A stretch of DNA of 64,000 nt, taken from Lutraria lutraria (Eukaryota > Mollusca > Bivalvia > Venerida > Mactridae). The translations under genes were made by a program, and so were the position numbers. The DNA lies in NCBI GenBank assembly GCA_964023205.1, contig CAXIEG010000593.1, positions 1-64,000 on the forward strand, written 5' to 3'. This document shows positions 35,801 to 47,580 of this stretch, piece by piece. The stretch's first letter is position 1. The number at the start of each line of letters is the position of its first letter. The notes beneath the pieces were generated by a model. That model did no database searches, was not told the DNA's origin, and saw nothing but the letters and a program-made list of their open reading frames with translations.

Positions 35801-38800
35801 TAGGTGAAAGCTTTAATATAGTGCCTAACTTAGAATTCAGCATTATCCCTTTTCTCTGTTAGTTCAGAGACATGAAAAAGTTATATACATTTGACCGCTC
35901 GAAAATTTCAAAAATAATTAAATAATAATTTCTAACTTTTATTCTCTAACTTATGGCCTTGTTTATCTTCATCTAGAACACGTCAAGTCATTTTTGAAAT
36001 CATTTTGAATTACAATCATTTTATTATCCTGTCTTCAAATTCATATTTAAAAAACAGGCATAAAGTCGATTTGTATATTAAATAGTTCTAACTCTTCATC
36101 TTAGTACATTGTACTGAACATAGAAAAATTAAGTTATCGATGCAAAACAAATTAGGCTTCATAAAAGTTTCATTTTTGCACTTCCATGTGAAGACTTACA
36201 CTAAACATCTAATTTTGAAATCTCGCATAATCTCATTTCAATATAATATCAGAGATAAAGTCGAATATATTATAGTAATATATATTTTCACTCGCATCAC
36301 TGAAGTAAGACAACAAAGAACAATGCCTAATTATGCTTCTGGTTAGGTCACATTCTTGTCATCTTTACCACGTCAAGTCACGTGTAAAGTCATGCATGAA
36401 TTACTATCACCGGAATATCCTGTACTAGAAATGACATCTTTTTCGATACAATAACATACATAAAGTCGATTTTTGAATTGATAAGCCTCAACCCTTTATC
36501 TATTAAAATATTAATTCACCTAAATAATCATAATTATTTATGCGGTAGCAGTCAGGTTGTCATTCATGAGGTATCAGGTGTGTGCGTTTTAACTAAACGT
36601 TACTTTGCGATCCAGAATAATCCTTTTTCTATGTTATTTTAAACATTTTCTTTTTACTGTATCATGAACATTCACGTAAAATGCCGACCCTTCTTCATAA
36701 AACATCCTGCAACAATGCTAACTATGTTTCATTTAATGTCACATTTTTGTCATCTTGAACACGTCAAGTCAGGTGTATATTCATGCATGAAATACTATCA
36801 TGGGAATATCATGCATTGAACTAATACATTATGCGATACATTAACATACATAAAGTCGAGTTTTGAACCCATTATTTAAAAACAATTTAATTCACCTGAA
36901 TATTCATGATGATTAATACGATAGCTATAAAGTTGTCATTCGTGTGCTTATAGGTGAAAGCTTTAATATAGTGCCTAACTTAGAATTCAGCATTATCCCT
37001 TTTCTCTGTTAGTTCAGAGACATGAAAATGTTATATACATTTGACCGCTCGAAAATTTCAAAAATAATTTAATAATAATTTCTAACTTTTATTCTCTTAC
37101 TTATGGCCTTGTTTATCTTCATCTAGAACACGTCAAGACATTTTTGAACTCATTTTGAATTACAATCATTTTATTATCCTGTCTTCAAATTCATATTAAA
37201 AAAACAGGCATAAAGTCGATTTGTATATTAAATAGTTCTAACTCTTCATCTTAGTACATTGTATTGAACATAGAAAAATTAAATTATCGATGCAAAACAA
37301 ATAAGGCTTCATAAAATTTCCATTTTTGCACTTCTATGTGAAGACTTACACTAAACATCTAATTTTGAAATCTCGCATAATCTCATTTCAGTATAATATC
37401 AGAGATGAAGTCGAATATATTATAGTAATATATATTTTTACTCGCATCACTGAAGTAAGACAACAAAGAACAATGCCTAATTATGCTTCTGGTTAGGTCA
37501 CATTCTTGTCATCTTTAGCACGTCAAGTCAAGTGTAAAGTCATGCATGAATTACTATCACCGGAATATCCTGTACTAGAAATGACATCTTTTTCGATACA
37601 ATAACATACATTAAGTCGATGTTTTAATTAATAAGCCTCAACCCTTTATCTATTAAAATATTAATTCACCTAAATAATCATAATTATTTATGCGGTAGCA
37701 GTCAGGTTGTCATTCATGAGGTATCAGGTATGTGCGTTTTAACAAAACGTTACTTTGCGATCCAGAATAAACCCTTTTCTACGTTATTTTAAACATTTTC
37801 TTTTTACTGTATCATGAACATTCACGTAAAATGCCGACCCTTCGATGGCATTTTTGTTTTATAAAACATCCTGCAACAATGCTAACTATGTTTCATCTAA
37901 TGTCACATTTTTGTCATCTTGAACACGTCAAGTCAGGTGTATATTCATGCATGAAATACTTTCATGGGAATATCATGCATTGAACTAATATATTTTGCCA
38001 TACATTAACGTACATAAATTCGAGTTTTGAACCCATTATTTAAAAACAATTTAATTCACCTGAATATTCATGATGATTAATACGATAGCAATAAAGTTGT
38101 CATTCGTGTGCTTATAGGTGAAAGCTTTAATAAAGTGCCTAACTTAGAATTCAGCATTATCCCTTTTCTCTGTTAGTTCAGAGACATGAAAATGTTATAT
38201 ACATTTGACCGCTCGAAAATTTCAAAAATAATTAAATAATAATTTCTAACTTTTATTCTCTAACTTATGGCCTTGTTTATCTTCATCTAGAACACGTCAA
38301 GTCATTTTTGAAATCATTTTGAATTACAATCATTTTATTATCCTGTCTTCAAATTCATATTTAAAAAACAGGCATAAAGTCGATTTGTATATTAAATAGT
38401 TCTAACTCTTCATCTTAGTACATTGTATTGAACATAGAATACTTAAATTATCGATGCGAAACAAACTAGGCTTTATAAAATTTCCATTTTTGCACTTCTT
38501 TGTGAAGACTTTCACTAAACATCTAATTTTGAAATCTCGCATAATCTCATTTCAATATAATATCAGAGATGAAGTCGAATATATTATAGTAATATATATT
38601 TTTACTCGCATCACTGAAGTAAGACAACAAAGAAACAATGCCTAATTATGCTTCTGGTTAGGTCACATTCTTGTCATCTTAAGCACGTCAAGTCAAGTGT
38701 AAAGTCATGCATGAATTACTATCGCCAGAATATCCTGTACTAGAAATGACATCTTTTTCGATACAATAACATACATAAAGTCGATTTTTGAATTGATAAG

Positions 38801-41800
38801 CCTCAACCCTTTATCTATTACAATATTAATTCATCTAAATAATCATAATTATTTATGCGGTAGCCGTCAGGTTGTCATTCATGAGGTATCAGGTATGTGC
38901 GTTTTAACTAAACGTTACTTTGCGATCCAGAATAATCCATTTTCTGTGTTATTTTAACATTTTCTTTTTACTGTATCATGAACATTCACGTAAAATGCCG
39001 CCCCTTCGATGGCATTTTTGTTTTATAAAACATCCTGCAACAATGCTAACTATGTTTCATCTAATGTCACATTTTTGTCATCTTGAACACGTCAAGTCAG
39101 GTGTATATTCATGCATGAAATACTATCATGGGAATATCATGCATTGAACTAATATATTTTGCCATACATTAACGTACATAAATTCGAGTTTTGAACCCAT
39201 TATTTAAAAACAATTTAATTCACCTGAATATTTATGATGATTAATACGATAGCAATAAAGTTGTCATTCGTGTGCTTATAGGTGAAAGCTTTAATAAAGT
39301 GCCTAACTTAGAATTCAGCATTATCCCTTTTCTCTGTTAGTTCAGAGACATGAAAATGTTATATACATTTGACCGCTCGGAAATTTCAAAAATAATTAAA
39401 TAATAATTTCTAACTTGTATTCTCTAACTTATGGCCTTGTTTATCTTCATCCAGAACACGTCAAGTCATTTTTGAAATCATTTTAGAATTACAATCATTT
39501 TATTATCCTGTCTTCAAATTCATATTAAAAAAACAGGCATAAAGTCGATTTGTATATTAAATAGTTCTAACTCTACATCTTAGTACATTGTGTTGACCAC
39601 AGAATACTTAAATTATCGATGCAAAACAAATTAGGCTTCATAAAATTTTCATTTTGCACTTCTATGTGAAGAAATTCACTAAACATCTAATTTTGAAATC
39701 TCGCATAATCTCATTTCAATATAATATCAGAGATGAAGTCGACTATATATAGTAATATATATTTTTACTCGCATCACTCTAGTAAGACAACAAAGAACGA
39801 TGCCTAATTATGCTTCTGGTTAGGTCACATTCTTGTCATCTTTAGCACGTCAAGTCAAGTGTAAAGTCATGCATGAATTACTATCACCGGAATATCCTGT
39901 ACTAGAAATGACATCGTTTTCGATACAATAACATACATAAAGTCGATTTTTGAATTGATAAGCCACAACCCTTTATCTATTACAATATTAATTCATCTAA
40001 ATAATCATAATTATTTATGCGGTAGCCGTCAGGTTGTCATTCATGAGGTATCAGGTATGTGCGTTTTAACTAAACGTTACTTTGCGATCCAGAATAATCC
40101 ATTTTCTGTGTTATTTTAACATTTTCTTTTTACTGTATCATGAACATTCACGTAAAATGCCGCCCCTTCGATGGCATTTTTGTTTTATAAAACATCCTGC
40201 AACAATGCTAACTATGTTTCATCTAATGTCACATTTTTGTCATCTTGAACACGTCAAGTCAGGTGTATATTCATGCATGAAATACTATCATGGGAATATG
40301 ATGCATTGAACTAATATATTTTGCCATACATTAACGTACATAAATTCGAGTTTTGAACCCATTATTTAAAAACAATTTAATTCACCTGAATATTCATGAT
40401 GATTAATACGATAGCAATAAAGTTGTCATTCGTGTGCTTATAGGTGAAAGCTTTAATAAAGTGCCTAACTTAGAATTCAGCATTATCCCTTTTCTCTGTT
40501 AGTTCAGAGACATGAAAATGTTATATACATTTGACCGCTCGAAAATTTCGAAAATAATTAAATAATAATTTCTAACTTTTATTCTCTAACTTATGGCCTT
40601 GTTTATCTTCATCTAGAACACTTCAAGTCATTTTTGAAATCATTTTGAATTACAATCATTTTATTATCCTGTCTTCAAATTCATATTTAAAAAACAGGCA
40701 TAAAGTCGATTTGTATATTAAATAGTTCTAACTCTTCATCTTAGTACATTGTATTGAACATAGAATACTTAAATTATCGATGCAAAACAAACTAGGCTTT
40801 ATAAAATTTCCATTTTTGCACTTCTTTGTGAAGACTTTCACTAAACATCTAATTTTGAAATCTCGCATAATCTCATTTCAATATAAAATCAGAGATGAAG
40901 TCGAATATATTATAGTAATATATATTTTTACTCGCATCACTGAAGCAAGACAACAAAGAAACAATGCCTAATTATGCTTCTGGTTAGGTCACATTCTTGT
41001 CATCTTAAGCACGTCAAGTCAAGTGTAAAGTCATGCATGAATTACTATCGCCAGAATATCCTGTACTAGAAATGACATCTTTTTCGATACAATAACATAC
41101 ATAAAGTCGATTTTTGAATTGATAAGCCTCAACCCTTTATCTATTACAATATTAATTCATCTAAATAATCATAATTATTTATGCGGTAGCAGTCAGGTTG
41201 TCATTCATGAGGTATCAGGTATGTGCGTTTTAACTAAACGTTACTTTGCGATCCAGAATAATCCATTTTCTGTGTTATTTTAACATTTTCTTTTTACTGT
41301 ATCATGAACATTCACGTAAAATGCCGCCCCTTCGATGGCATTTTTGTTTTATAAAACATCCTGCAACAATGCTAACTATGTTTCATCTAATGTCACATTT
41401 TTGTCATCTTGAACACGTCAAGTCAGGTGTATATTCATGCATGAAATACTATCATGGGAATATCATGCATTGAACTAATATATTTTGCCATACATTAACG
41501 TACATAAATTCGAGTTTTGAACCCATTATTTAAAAACAATTTAATTCACCTGAATATTTATGATGATTAATACGATAGCAATAAAGTTGTCATTCGTGTG
41601 CTTATAGGTGAAAGCTTTAATAAAGTGCCTAACTTAGAATTCAGCATTATCCCTTTTCTCTGTTAGTTCAGAGACATGAAAATGTTATATACATTTGACC
41701 GCTCGGAAATTTCAAAAATAATTAAATAATAATTTCTAACTTGTATTCTCTAACTTATGGCCTTGTTTATCTTCATCCAGAACACGTCAAGTCATTTTTG

Positions 41801-43395
41801 AAATCATTTTAGAATTACAATCATTTTATTATCCTGTCTTCAAATTCATATTTAAAAAACAGGCATAAAGTCGATTTGTATATTAAATAGTTCTAACTCT
41901 ACATCTTAGTACATTGTGTTGACCACAGAATACTTAAATTATCGATGCAAAACAAATTAGGCTTCATAAAATTTTCATTTTGCACTTCTATGTGAAGAAA
42001 TTCACTAAACATCTAATTTTGAAATCTCGCATAATCTCATTTCAATATAATATCAGAGATGAAGTCGACTATATATAGTAATATATATTTTTACTCGCAT
42101 CACTCTAGTAAGACAACAAAGAACGATGCCTAATTATGCTTCTGGTTAGGTCACATTCTTGTCATCTTTAGCACGTCAAGTCAAGTGTAAAGTCATGCAT
42201 GAATTACTATCACCGGAATATCCTGTACTAGAAATGACATCTTTTTCGATACAATAACATACATAAAGTCGATCTTTTAATTTATAAGCCTCAACCCTTT
42301 ATCTATTAAAACATTAATTCACCTAAATAATCATAATTATTTATGCGGTAGCAGTCAGGTTGTCATTCATGAGGTATCAGGTGTGTGCGTTTTAACAAAA
42401 CGTTACTTTGCGATCCAGAATAAACCCTTTTCTACGTTATTTTAAACATTTTCTTTTTACTGTATCATGAACATTCACGTAAAATGCCGACCCTTCTTTT
42501 TAAAACACGTCCTGCAACAATGCTAACTATGTTTCATTTAATGTCATATTTTTGTCATCTTGAACACGTCAAGTTAACAGTATATTCATGCATGAAATAC
42601 TATCATGGGAATATCATGCATTGAACTAATACATTCTGCGATACATTAACATACATAAATTCGAGTTTTGAACCCATTATTTAAAAACAATTTAATTCAC
42701 CTGAATATGATGATTAATACGATAGCAATAAAGTTGTCATTCGTGTGCTTATAGGTGAAAGCTTTAATAAAGTGCCTAACTTAGAATTCAGCATTTTCCC
42801 TTTTCTCTGTTAATTTAGTGACATGAAAATGTTATATACATTTGACCGCTCGGAAATTTCAAAAATAGTTAAATAATAATTTCTAACTTTTATTCTCTAA
42901 CTTATGGCCTTGTTTATCTTCATCTAGAACACGTCAAGTCATTTTTGAAATCATTTTGAAGTACAATCATTTTATTATCCTGTCTTCAAATTCATATCTA
43001 AAAAACATGCATGAAGTCGATTTGTATATTAAATAGTTCTAACTCTTCATCTTAGTACATTGTATTGATCATTGAATACTTAAATTATCGATGCAAAACA
43101 AATAAGGCTTCATAAAATTTCCATTTTTGCACTTCTATGTGAAGACTTTCACTAAACATCTAATTTTGAAATCTCGCACAATCTCATTTCAATATAATAT
43201 CAGAGATAAAGTCGATTATATATAGTAATATATATTTTACTAGCATCAATCTAGTAAGACAATAAAGAACAATGCCTAATTATGCTTCTGGTTACGTCAC
43301 ATTCTTGTCATCTTTAGCACGTCAAGTCACGTGTAAGTGATGCATGAATTACTATCACCGGAATATCCTGTACTAGAAATGAAATATTTTTCGTT
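32876..43395. repeat. Satellite array, 1.16-kb trimeric higher-order unit
   Basis: The string gcacgtcaagtcaagtg (or a close variant) recurs at 32876, 34038, 35200, 36368, 37518, 38683, 39845, 41009, 42171 and 43317, giving periods of 1146-1168 bp and nine complete units plus a stub. Each unit holds three related monomers starting at a cacgtcaag anchor: A about 390-405 bp, B about 370 and C about 390. They share cataaagtcga, gtcat.catga and attcacct-type words. Short ORFs recur with the period and are by-products. No CENP-B-box-like string was noticed. The array stops abruptly at about 43395. Confidence 0.95.
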
Positions 43396-43876
43396 TACAA
43401 AACTTAAGTAGTGTCAAGTCCGTTGCAGGTCTTTGTCTGATATCTGTTCTGGTCACAGCCGTAATGATCCGTCCAGATCATGTGATTTGAACAGCCGGTT
43501 GGCTAATTGCCTCGCCGGAATTCTAGTCAGCGAAAGCAAGGTCCTCCAAATAACGAGTCCTTCAACACATGTGCCAATGTTACTTCGGGAATTGAAGCTC
43601 GAAACATAAAATAATGACAATGGTGAACACCATGGCAGTTGAAATAAGGGCTATAAATAAATTCCCTGAGGATTATCAGACCTTTGTCGATATCCGTACA
43701 GTAACATGTTTCAGAAAATACGGGGAGTACATATGTACAAATGAATACCATTCTCCGTTGTTGCAGTTAAACAAAAATCAAAGTTCTCCATACAAGGACA
43801 TTGAACAAATACAACTTCACCTGTACATCACGTGTTAAGTACAAAGTCACTGCGATACGTCAATAAGATACGTCAC
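43396..43876. other. Unique sequence between satellite and receptor gene
   Basis: About 480 bp of GC-richer, non-repetitive DNA separates the satellite end from the TATA box. A 74-codon plus-strand frame (43614-43838) lacks recognisable motifs; it is more likely 5' regulatory or transposon sequence than a gene. Promoter elements upstream of the receptor gene would lie here. Confidence 0.45.
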
Positions 43877-43885
43877 TTATAAAAG
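43877..43885 (+). promoter_or_regulatory. Candidate TATA box of the HEPN-NACHT gene
   Basis: ttataaaag lies about 130 bp upstream of the likely start ATG (44011) and 70 bp upstream of an alternative in-frame ATG (43954). A start site about 30 bp downstream would give a short 5' leader. Position and sequence fit a core promoter, but there is no expression evidence. Confidence 0.4.
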
Positions 43886-44010
43886 ATGTGAGGACAGGGA
43901 AATAAAGTAGGTCTTCCTTTGCTACTTCCTAAACATTATATATATATATATATATGCTTCACTATAATATTTATGAACAATTCATGTTATCCTCACTTTC
44001 AGGACTGAAT

Positions 44011-44191
44011 ATGGGTGTTGAACTAGATGTATATAGGAGCAGGGTGGGAATGTTTGTTCCCTGTCATGGTTCTGGCTCATCTATACCATTCTATGTCAAC
44101 TTTAGTGTGTTGATAAAAATGATAGGGACAGTTTGTTTTGTAAGACTGTTGTTAATATTGGCTGGTATTGAACAAAATCCTGGCCCAGCAG
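44011..44191 (+). CDS. NLR-like gene exon 1: leader with 2A-like ribosome-skipping motif
   Basis: From ATG 44011 the frame encodes a 58-residue leader with two hydrophobic stretches (about residues 14-36 and 39-51), ending RLLLILAGIEQNPGP. The end matches the 2A consensus D-[V/I]-E-x-N-P-G-P except that the Asp is Gly. In active 2A peptides the ribosome skips the last Gly-Pro bond (here 44182-44187), releasing the leader from the downstream protein. 2A-like N-termini have been described on sea-urchin NLR genes and on LINE ORFs. A strong donor (g|gtaaga) follows at 44192, phase 1, in frame with exon 2. An in-frame ATG at 43954 could start it earlier; tcctcactttcag just before 44003 could instead be an acceptor from an unseen 5' UTR exon. 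Confidence 0.7.
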
Positions 44192-46055
44192 GTAAGAGAT
44201 TTCTCATAATAAATGAATAATTGGAAAATGATCTTTGTATCTAATTAACCAAACCATCTAGTTGAATTTCCTTTCAATACCTGTATGAAATATTTAAGTG
44301 AAATTAAAGGTGATTTAGAAATTATTTGAACAATATAGAACATGCATTTTTATTAGCTCACATGTCACAAAGTGACAAAGTAGGCTATTAGGATCTCTCC
44401 GTCCGGCGTCGTGCGGTGTGCGTGGTGCGTCGTCAAACTTTATGTTGTGACCACACTAGGGGGGCACAATTTTTTTCTCAATTTTTGCAAAACTGGGTCA
44501 GAACGTTAATATCAACAAAATCTCGGACGAGTTCGATATTGGGCCATTTTGGGTAAAAAACTAGGTCACCAGGGCCAAAAAGTGAAAACCTTGTGAACAC
44601 TTTAGAAATCATTGTTTTGACTGGATCTTCATGAAACTTTGTCAGAATGTTTATTTTAATAATATGTAGGCCAAGTTTGATAATGGGTCATTTCCGGTGA
44701 AAAACTAGGTCACTAGGGCAAATTGCTGGAAAACATTGTGAACACTCTAGAAGTCACTGTTTTGATTGGATGATCATGAAACCTTGTCAGAATGTTTGTC
44801 TTCATAATATCTTGGACGATTTCGAACATGGGTCATCTAGGTCGCTATGTCAAATCTTATGAAAAACCATGTTAACACTGTAGATTTCACAGTTATTATT
44901 TGATCTTCACCAAACTTTGTCAAATCGTTTGTTTTAATGAAATAATATTCAAGTATAAATATGGGTCATCTGGGGTAGATAACTAGGTCACCAGGTCAAA
45001 TCTTAGGAAAACTTTGTTAACACTGTAGATTTTACAGTTTAATTGGATCTTCACCAAACCTTTTCAGAATGTTTGCCTCAATGATATGTGGGTCAAGGTT
45101 GAACAAGGGTCAGCTGGGGTCAAAAACAGGGTCACCAGGTCAAATCTTAGATTAAATATTGTAAAAGCTCTAAATGTCATTGTTTTAATTGGATCTTGGT
45201 CAAACCTTGTCAGATTGTTTGTCTTAATGATATTAAGGTTCAAATATGGGTCACCTAGGGTCAAAACCCAGGTCACAATGTCAAATCTTAGGAAAACCTT
45301 ATTAACACTGTAGATGTCAAATTTTGATCATATCTTCACCAAACCTAGTCAAAATGTTTGTCTTAATGATATGTAAGACAAATTCGAACATAGGTCGTCT
45401 GGGGTGAAAAAACTAGGTCACGAGGTCAAATCTTAGGAAAACTTTGTCTATGCTGTAATTTTCATGGTTTTGATTGGATCTTCACCAAATTTTGTCAGAA
45501 TGTTTGTCTTATTTATATGTAGGACAAGTCCTAACATGGGTCATCTGGGGTCAAAAACTAGGTCACCGGTTCAAAACAATGTTTTAATGAGTGAACAGTG
45601 ATTGTCATGTGAGCGATATAGGGCCATCTTGGCCCTCTTGTTGTTTAATTTAAAACTTTGAATTTGAAGGCTATATTTCTACTTCATACTTTGTACAGTA
45701 TGCTTGCCACATCATCGTATAATGAACACAACAACAAAGGGATCAACCATATTGGTTGACTTAAAAAATAAATCAACGGTTGACATTCACAATTTATTTG
45801 GTTCACACTGTGTTTGCTTTGCTATATGACAATGGGGGACCGAGTGTATTATGATTTAATAAAAATAATGTAAATCTGTCAACCTACTTGTGGTGCCTTA
45901 AAAATGAAAGATGCAAAACCTTGTAGTATTAAAGTAATACATAAATTATGTAGTATATTGAATGACCAATTGGATTAAACATGCTCTGTAACAGAGTGAC
46001 TATAATTGTGTTCCCGTTATGCACATTATTTAAATTGAACTCTGTTTGATTTCAG
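44192..46055 (+). other. Intron 1
   Basis: Donor gtaaga, acceptor ttgatttcag, phase 1. It carries a Helentron/pearl-like repeat (44353-45645); the remaining sequence is unique AT-rich DNA. Confidence 0.65.
44353..45645 (+). mobile_element. Helentron/pearl-like non-autonomous element with tandem core, copy 1
   Basis: It begins ttagctcacatgtcacaaag and ends tcatgtgagcgatata with a gggccatcttggccc hairpin and ctcttgtt, so gctcacatg/catgtgagc form subterminal inverted repeats. The core holds about seven units of about 145 bp with gatcttcaccaaactttgtc, aatgtttgtcttaatgatat, gggtcatctggggtcaaaa and ctaggtcaccaggtcaaa. Subterminal inverted repeats, a 3' hairpin and a tandem core are hallmarks of Helentron-associated (HINE) elements such as the bivalve 'pearl' group. 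It has no ORF. Confidence 0.75.
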
Positions 46056-46408
46056 ATATGTTTGTCTTCAGGTATCAATATTTATTAGTACAGATTGGTA
46101 CAGATGTACTGAGGCAGGTATTGAATAGTATTGCTGCTAATGATGTGGTGAAATTCCTGACTGCTCACAATAATGACATTCAGAGTTTGATAACCAAGAA
46201 GGTTATAAACGCTGATCAGCAGAAGATACTACCACCAGTTAGTGGCAACCCGTGTCTATCAAATTTTGATATTTCATTATTGGCATGTCTTCTGAGGAGT
46301 ATATGTGGTTTAAAGTCATCAAAAGATCAAGTATGGAAAAATAATCCTGCACCATTAGATTACTCTTTAGAGGCTGATATCACTAGACTAAGGATGTGCA
46401 GAAATGAT
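46056..46408 (+). CDS. NLR-like gene exon 2: DZIP3-type HEPN domain, first part
   Basis: It joins exon 1 in frame (phase 1, forming Asp) and encodes 117 residues. The C-terminal half has the hallmark order of the DZIP3/hRUL138-like HEPN family: FDISLLACLLRSICGL, then a Trp, NPAPLDYSLEADITRLR, and ends MCRND. The last Arg begins an R-x4-H motif completed by exon 3. HEPN domains bind or cleave RNA or act as adaptor helices; in bivalves this type is often fused to NACHT. The donor gtaagc follows GAT at 46409, phase 0. Confidence 0.8.
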
Positions 46409-46457
46409 GTAAGCATTCTAATGTGATATGTTTTAAATTGAAATATTTACATTGTAC

Positions 46458-46626
46458 AGCCTCTCCAGAGCGGCCCTATGTAGAGCAACAACCTCTCTAT
46501 AACAACACCTTCAAAATTTCACTAAACTGATATTTACTATACATTTAACCTCTGCAAAGCAACAACCTCTAAACAACGGCCAATATTTGCAGCTCCCACA
46601 GGGTGTTGCTCTACAGAGGTTGTATA
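46458..46626. repeat. Inverted repeat in intron 2 (MITE-like)
   Basis: Left arm tgtagagcaacaacctct (about 46479-46497) pairs with gttgctctacagaggttg (about 46605-46622). The intervening sequence repeats caacaacctct. A short foldback element is likely. Confidence 0.6.
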
Positions 46627-46670
46627 AAGAAGTATGTACACTGTCTATCATAAGCATTATCCTGCTTTAT

Positions 46671-46918
46671 GGCTCACCAGAGCACAAAGTGTATGGGGTC
46701 AAAATTAGTCCTGGGCCGAGGATTTATTCTTTTATATGCTTACATAGAAAAAAACACAAAAAATGTCTTGTCAGAAATTGCAAGGCCTAAAGCTTAGATA
46801 TTTATCCCTGTTACCCTGGGGTAAAAAATTGACCCGCCCCTGGTCACTTGATTTTTCACAGGCTGATGATGTTTTACTTTTTCTTGAGGGCGATATAGGG
46901 CAATCATAGCCCTCTTGT
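46671..46918 (+). mobile_element. Helentron/pearl-like element, copy 2 (short)
   Basis: It starts ggctcaccagagcacaaagt and ends gagggcgatatagggcaatcatagccctcttg, the same two ends as the copy in intron 1 but with almost no tandem core. It lies wholly in intron 2. Confidence 0.65.
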
Positions 46919-47402
46919 TGAGCTTATTATTGGATACACTTGGATGATGTATGGCTACCTTGTGAATGCAAGATGATAAAAATTGGATATAAATATATAA
47001 ATTGATGATGAGAAAATAAACCTAATTAATTCTTTAGGATTTCATTCTCATAATGTCTGAAGTTGTTACCTCAAAGTGGAGCAAACTAACAGCAAAAGAT
47101 GCACAAACACACTGACAGTATCATGCAGTATAAATTAATGAAAAGAAATGAGTCACTGTGCAATATCTTCAGAAATGTGGGTCTTTGTGTGCTGAATTCA
47201 ACTACAGCAACAATTAACTATTTTAACATTTTAAGTAGTACTTAATTAGCAGCTATGTCAGTGATACAGTATAAATACATGTAATATGATAACTTATTCT
47301 ATGTATTTATTTCTGTGAGTTCTAGGTGTTTCTTATTTCTATTCATTTGACGTTTCATATTTAAAGTGGTTAATTAATTAATCATTAAATATTGTATTTC
47401 AG

Positions 47403-47471
47403 CTGATGCATAGTGATAATTTGCGTTTACCTGAGGCTGACTCAGATGATAAATGGAAAACACTGAGTGCG
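47403..47471 (+). CDS. NLR-like gene exon 3: end of HEPN domain
   Basis: A 69-bp exon (23 codons) lies between acceptor tgtatttcag and donor gtaaat, both phase 0. It begins LMHSDNLRLPEADSDDKWKT. Joined to exon 2 it gives RNDLMH, an R-x4-H motif as in catalytic HEPN RNases, followed by the Asp-rich stretch and Trp typical of DZIP3-like HEPN ends. This match across the splice is the main evidence for so short an exon. Confidence 0.75.
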
Positions 47472-47580
47472 GTAAATTTCTGTCACACTAGCTTCGTTAT
47501 CATGAATGTAGAGTTGTTGACATATGTACACATTATTTATATAACAGAGTATTCAATTCTTGTTACAATTCTTTGTGCTT

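Noticed and set aside
35442..41473. Recurrent 75-codon frames (and 63-68-codon frames) every 1.16 kb
   Set aside because: They recur with the satellite period, lie across monomer boundaries, lack motifs, and some units have stops or indels. They are by-products of the tandem repeat.
31370..43395. CRISPR-like repeat-spacer array
   Set aside because: Units are kilobase tandem repeats without short repeat/unique spacer alternation, and the genome is animal.
43614..43838. 74-codon plus-strand frame upstream of the receptor gene
   Set aside because: No recognisable motif and overlap with an equally long frame on the other strand. It lies between the satellite and the TATA box and is more likely regulatory or relic sequence.
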